From positions 1-6,334 of the forward strand of contig CAJOPV010000028.1 of assembly GCA_905236495.1 (NCBI GenBank): a stretch of DNA of 6,334 bases, read 5' to 3'. The position numbers and the translations under genes were made by a program. The notes under the pieces were generated by a model. It worked only from the letters and a program-made list of their open reading frames with translations. It had not been told where the DNA came from and did not search any database. Of this stretch, positions 6,282 to 6,334 are shown in pieces. Each line of letters starts with the position of its first letter. The stretch's first letter is position 1. Source of the stretch: an uncultured Christensenellaceae bacterium. Its GTDB lineage: Bacteria; Bacillota; Clostridia; Christensenellales; Aristaeellaceae.

Positions 6282-6334
6282 GTAACAGGTACCTCCTCAA
6301 AGTCTTCACAATAAGTGCCGGGTCTTGAAACCCG
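6282..6334 (-). promoter_or_regulatory. Enolase leader with edge hairpin
   Basis: The 53 nt upstream of enolase hold its strong ribosome binding site AGGAGGT (6291-6297). At the window edge, CGGGT (6319-6323) and ACCCG (6330-6334) form a 5-bp inverted repeat that may continue outside. TATTGT near 6308-6313 (minus strand) is only a weak -10 match. Whether the hairpin belongs to an upstream terminator or to the enolase leader cannot be decided without more sequence. Confidence 0.35.

Noticed and set aside
5172..6314. Plus-strand open frame of 380 codons opposite enolase
   Set aside because: It is a shadow of enolase codon bias: low-complexity Gly/Val/Asp-rich composition, no domain, and the minus-strand enolase is complete.

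Overview
This 6.3 kb window is GC-rich bacterial DNA with strong Shine-Dalgarno sites, intrinsic terminators and dense coding on both strands. The gene set is a GNAT acetyltransferase, RNase PH fused to an RdgB/HAM1 pyrophosphatase, a YfcE/MJ0936-type phosphoesterase, a KtrB/KtrA potassium uptake pair and enolase. This fits a GC-rich member of the Clostridia (Bacillota). That placement is inferred from gene order and protein style, because no rRNA or other taxonomic marker is present.

Layout: positions 1-164 are noncoding and carry two perfect 19-nt odd palindromes and a weak promoter candidate. A GNAT acetyltransferase (165-716, +) follows and ends at a clear intrinsic terminator (754-781). 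An extended -10 promoter lies directly against that terminator and probably drives the next operon: the fused rph-rdgB gene (806-2125, +), coupled through a TGATG overlap to the phosphoesterase (2125-2580, +). A convergent intergenic region (2581-2801) holds two hairpin terminators, one for each direction.

The right half is on the minus strand and is transcribed from the right edge leftwards: enolase (4983-6281), a terminator (about 4936-4969), ktrB (3547-4905, start corrected to an internal ATG with a strong ribosome binding site), an 88-bp gap with hairpins, and ktrA (2802-3458).

Function: the fused protein joins tRNA 3'-end trimming with removal of ITP/XTP/dITP from the nucleotide pool, and it is co-transcribed with a small metallophosphoesterase. 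KtrB is the membrane K+ translocation subunit and KtrA its cytosolic RCK gating ring. Enolase is the glycolytic housekeeping enzyme. All six genes look intact. I see no mobile element, CRISPR array, tRNA or rRNA. The most distinctive points are the rph-rdgB fusion, the interleaved terminator and promoter before it, and the almost complete filling of the eno-ktrB gap by a terminator. I did not find a clearly new biological system.
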